DNA from: Tillandsia leiboldiana
Taxonomy: Eukaryota > Streptophyta > Magnoliopsida > Poales > Bromeliaceae
DNA: 64,000 nucleotides
Direction: 5' to 3'
Assembly (NCBI GenBank): GCA_029204045.2
Contig: CM055073.1
Location: 27,123,818 to 27,187,817, forward strand
Shown: positions 61,886-64,000 of the stretch, one piece after another
Numbering within the stretch: position 1 is the first letter of the stretch
Layout of the letters: each line of letters opens with the position of its first letter
Translations under genes and position numbers: made by a program
Notes under the pieces: generated by a model
The model's database searches: none
Seen by the model: the letters and a program-made list of their open reading frames with translations, nothing else
Told to the model about the DNA's origin: nothing

Positions 61886-63274
61886 GAGTTAATTAGGTTC
61901 TTATCTGGATATCTCTTTCTTTAAATTTTGTAAGTTAAAAATTAAAATAATTATAAGTTAAAAATTATAATAAATTAAAATTTAAGCACAATTGGCCTCA
62001 TAGTTAGTAACTGTTCGTATAATTTAATCTTAATTTTTAATGTTAGGGAATGTTTTGTCCATCAAATTAATCAAAAACGTGAAAAATCGTTTTTGAGAAA
62101 AAAAAAATTATGAAAAACCCTTTATTCTACTTTTGTTCACGAGGAAAATTAGTTTGTTTTTTTAATTTCATAAGAAACTAGTATTTTTTTTAGATAAAAA
62201 ATTAAAAAATCTATATTAAATATTAATTTTTTATGAAATCTGAAAAAAAAAATGAAAAAATTATTTTTTTCTCAAAACCAAATAGACCAAAATTGTTTTA
62301 AAAAGAATTTTCTCGGGAAAAAAATTTTATACTCTTTGGAAAAGCAAAACAACCTTTTATACACATATTCACAAAGACAATATAAAAGCTCCTTAATTAT
62401 ATTAATTTTTTATTTTTGTGTTTATGATGAGTGCATGACATGCACTGCCCTTAAAGCACACGAGCGTTACGTGAGTATTACACACCATTACGTACGTACG
62501 TACGTTGATATAATTTTTTCTTTTTCTCTCTTAAAATGTTTTTCAAAGCAACTGCATGTTTAATGAGATTATTTCTTCTTTTTTTTTTTTTTTTTTTATT
62601 TGACGGTTATTTCAATTGTTTGGGGTTCAATATTCTTTTCTTTATACTTTTATTAGTATGATAACCAAAAAAAAAAAAAAAAACATTAAGACATGAGATA
62701 AAAAATTATTTTATTTATTTTTATAAGAAATAGCATATTGGATTAATTGGTTGCATTCATTTAATGAATGAAAAAGTATATCGCTACATGCTTTATTCAT
62801 TTAAATCCTAACTTTTAGTTTATTTAGAAGTGTGTATGAGAATTAAGTATATCTTATCTCGTGAACATAATTAATTTGAAAAATTAATAGATTAATTATA
62901 CAATTGTCCACGACAATTAATCTTATACTTTACCTACTAATTATTGTATGTTTGTTAACGACCGTTTCTAGCGCAAGTGGTAAAATATTTGATAGTTGAT
63001 ATTTAAGATTCTGAGTTTGAAATCAAATTGTTTTATATTTTCAGCTAAATTTATTTTGTTCCAGTTTAGCATCTATTACTCTAATATTAGTTCGGCATCT
63101 ACTACCTTAATATTATGTAAAATAATACATCATGATATGTAAAAAACCTTAATCTATCAAATAACAAAAATTTTGTTAGATATGTCTCGAATTTTAAAAT
63201 CGTAAAATATTTTAATTTTATTTTATTTTATTTATTATATTAAGTTAAGTTTAGATTATGTCTAATATTATTAT
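61886..63274. other. Unassigned AT-rich DNA
   Basis: Homopolymer runs of A and T, a CGTACGTACGTACG stretch at 62,490, and no gene or repeat family recognised. Confidence 0.5.
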
Positions 63275-63361
63275 GAAGCCCCACTTTCCGGGAGGCCATC
63301 CATTCTAGAGCTATTCTAGCTCTAGCACGCTTAACCTCTTAACCTCTTAACCTCTTGGGTC
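63275..63361 (-). mobile_element. TRIM family B LTR fragment
   Basis: CCCCACTTTCCGGGAGGCCATCC... TCTAGCTCTAGCACGCTTAACCTCTTAACC matches the LTR start of the complete element at 43,928. It is cut by a CACTA-type terminus at 63,362. Confidence 0.7.
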
Positions 63362-64000
63362 ACTACAAAAAAATTGTGATTTAGCGGCATCCTGTAATTA
63401 CCGCCTAAAGTTCAAAAAGTGCCGTAAAAACTATTAGTGGCATTTAGCAATTAGTGCCGCTTATACTCGTGTTGGTGAATCTTCTACCGACATTTAATTA
63501 AATTGTCGTTAAAATTAAGTAATTAGTAACATTAAATAAATGCCGTTATAGATGTGGTTATTAGCGATATTATTAAATGCCAGTATTTTTTAATTATCTA
63601 CAACACTAATAAATGCCGGTAATTATTAGTTTATTTGCAATATTATACAAATATTGATAATCTATTGTTAATTCCGGTATTAATAAATAATGTTAATTCT
63701 AAATATTTTTAAATTGTATTTTTAAATAAATAAAAATAATATAAATTATAATTTGCACTATCATAAAATAATTAAATCTTATCAATTTCAAAAAATACAA
63801 TTTCAATGGATAATATAATATTTCAATATTTTCATATGACAAGTGACATAAATCGTACATAACAAAATAACAAAAATAATTTACTAAGCTCATTTTCAAT
63901 TAAACAAACAATAAGTTAAAATTTTTAGTCCATTCAATATCCAAAAAAAATAACAAACGGCCACAAATTTTTCTAAACACAAAAGTACTAATACATACAT
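63362..64000. mobile_element. CACTA-type element left end, running to the window edge
   Basis: CACTACAAAAAAATTGTGATTTAGCGGC begins at 63,362 and is followed by repeated TAATTACCGGCATT/AATGCCG-type inverted words to about 63,690. A different family from the 258-bp MITE. The right end is outside the window or lost, and the last 300 bp are featureless AT-rich DNA. Confidence 0.55.

Overview
The window is nuclear DNA of a flowering plant. The evidence is one intron-rich plant gene with GT-AG introns, plant transposon families (chromovirus Ty3/gypsy, TRIM, CACTA, PIF/Harbinger, Mutator and hAT miniatures, and a probable Helitron), and no bacterial-type gene organisation. The very GC-rich, Ala/Gly/Ser-rich first exon beside AT-rich introns and intergenic DNA suggests a monocot, but the species cannot be fixed from the sequence alone. 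Some two dozen long (AT)n tracts, several over 80 bp, are a conspicuous trait of this genome.

Layout. 1-226 is a multi-hairpin MITE. 789-7617 (minus strand) is the only complete host gene: an 11-exon respiratory burst NADPH oxidase (RBOH) whose spliced frame closes cleanly at 961 codons plus stop. Its candidate promoter and GA-rich leader lie at about 7620-7930. From 8,000 to 22,490 there is repeat-rich intergenic DNA: a 2.4-kb direct tandem duplication (9,431-11,878 and 11,960-14,353) that carries a probable Helitron in each copy, TRIM elements, a rearranged LTR fragment, a CACTA MITE with a solo LTR inside it, and hAT-like DNA. 22,994-33,782 is an intact, young Ty3/gypsy chromovirus of Tekay/Del type: 2.9-kb LTRs, tRNA-Met primer site, one uninterrupted gag-pol frame, and a GGACA target duplication. 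It sits inside an older LTR-like sequence (about 22,498 to 35,640) rich in CACGTGGC boxes.

From 35,740 to 40,600 there is a transposon cluster: a Pack-MULE carrying a thioredoxin-like gene fragment between two 0.4-kb direct repeats, five copies of the multi-hairpin Mutator-type MITE, a palindrome of about 840 bp built from a TRIM and that MITE, and two CACTA MITEs. 41,000-53,800 holds further MITEs, a complete TRIM (43,928-44,512), and a Harbinger MITE nested in a CACTA MITE. 54,100-57,680 is a degraded LTR-type sequence. 57,930-59,330 is a 276-bp tandem array ending in a CACTA terminus. 59,340-64,000 holds more MITEs and unassigned AT-rich DNA.

The RBOH protein would make extracellular superoxide under calcium control; the retrotransposon polyprotein supplies its own capsid, protease, reverse transcriptase, RNase H and integrase. 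Nothing else in the window looks like a working host gene. I saw no tRNA, rRNA or CRISPR array. No undescribed enzymatic system is evident. The most unusual material is structural: a MITE family carrying a variable short palindrome whose internal arm appears to covary with it, the multi-hairpin MITE cluster, the large composite palindrome, and nested insertions that can be resolved to the base.
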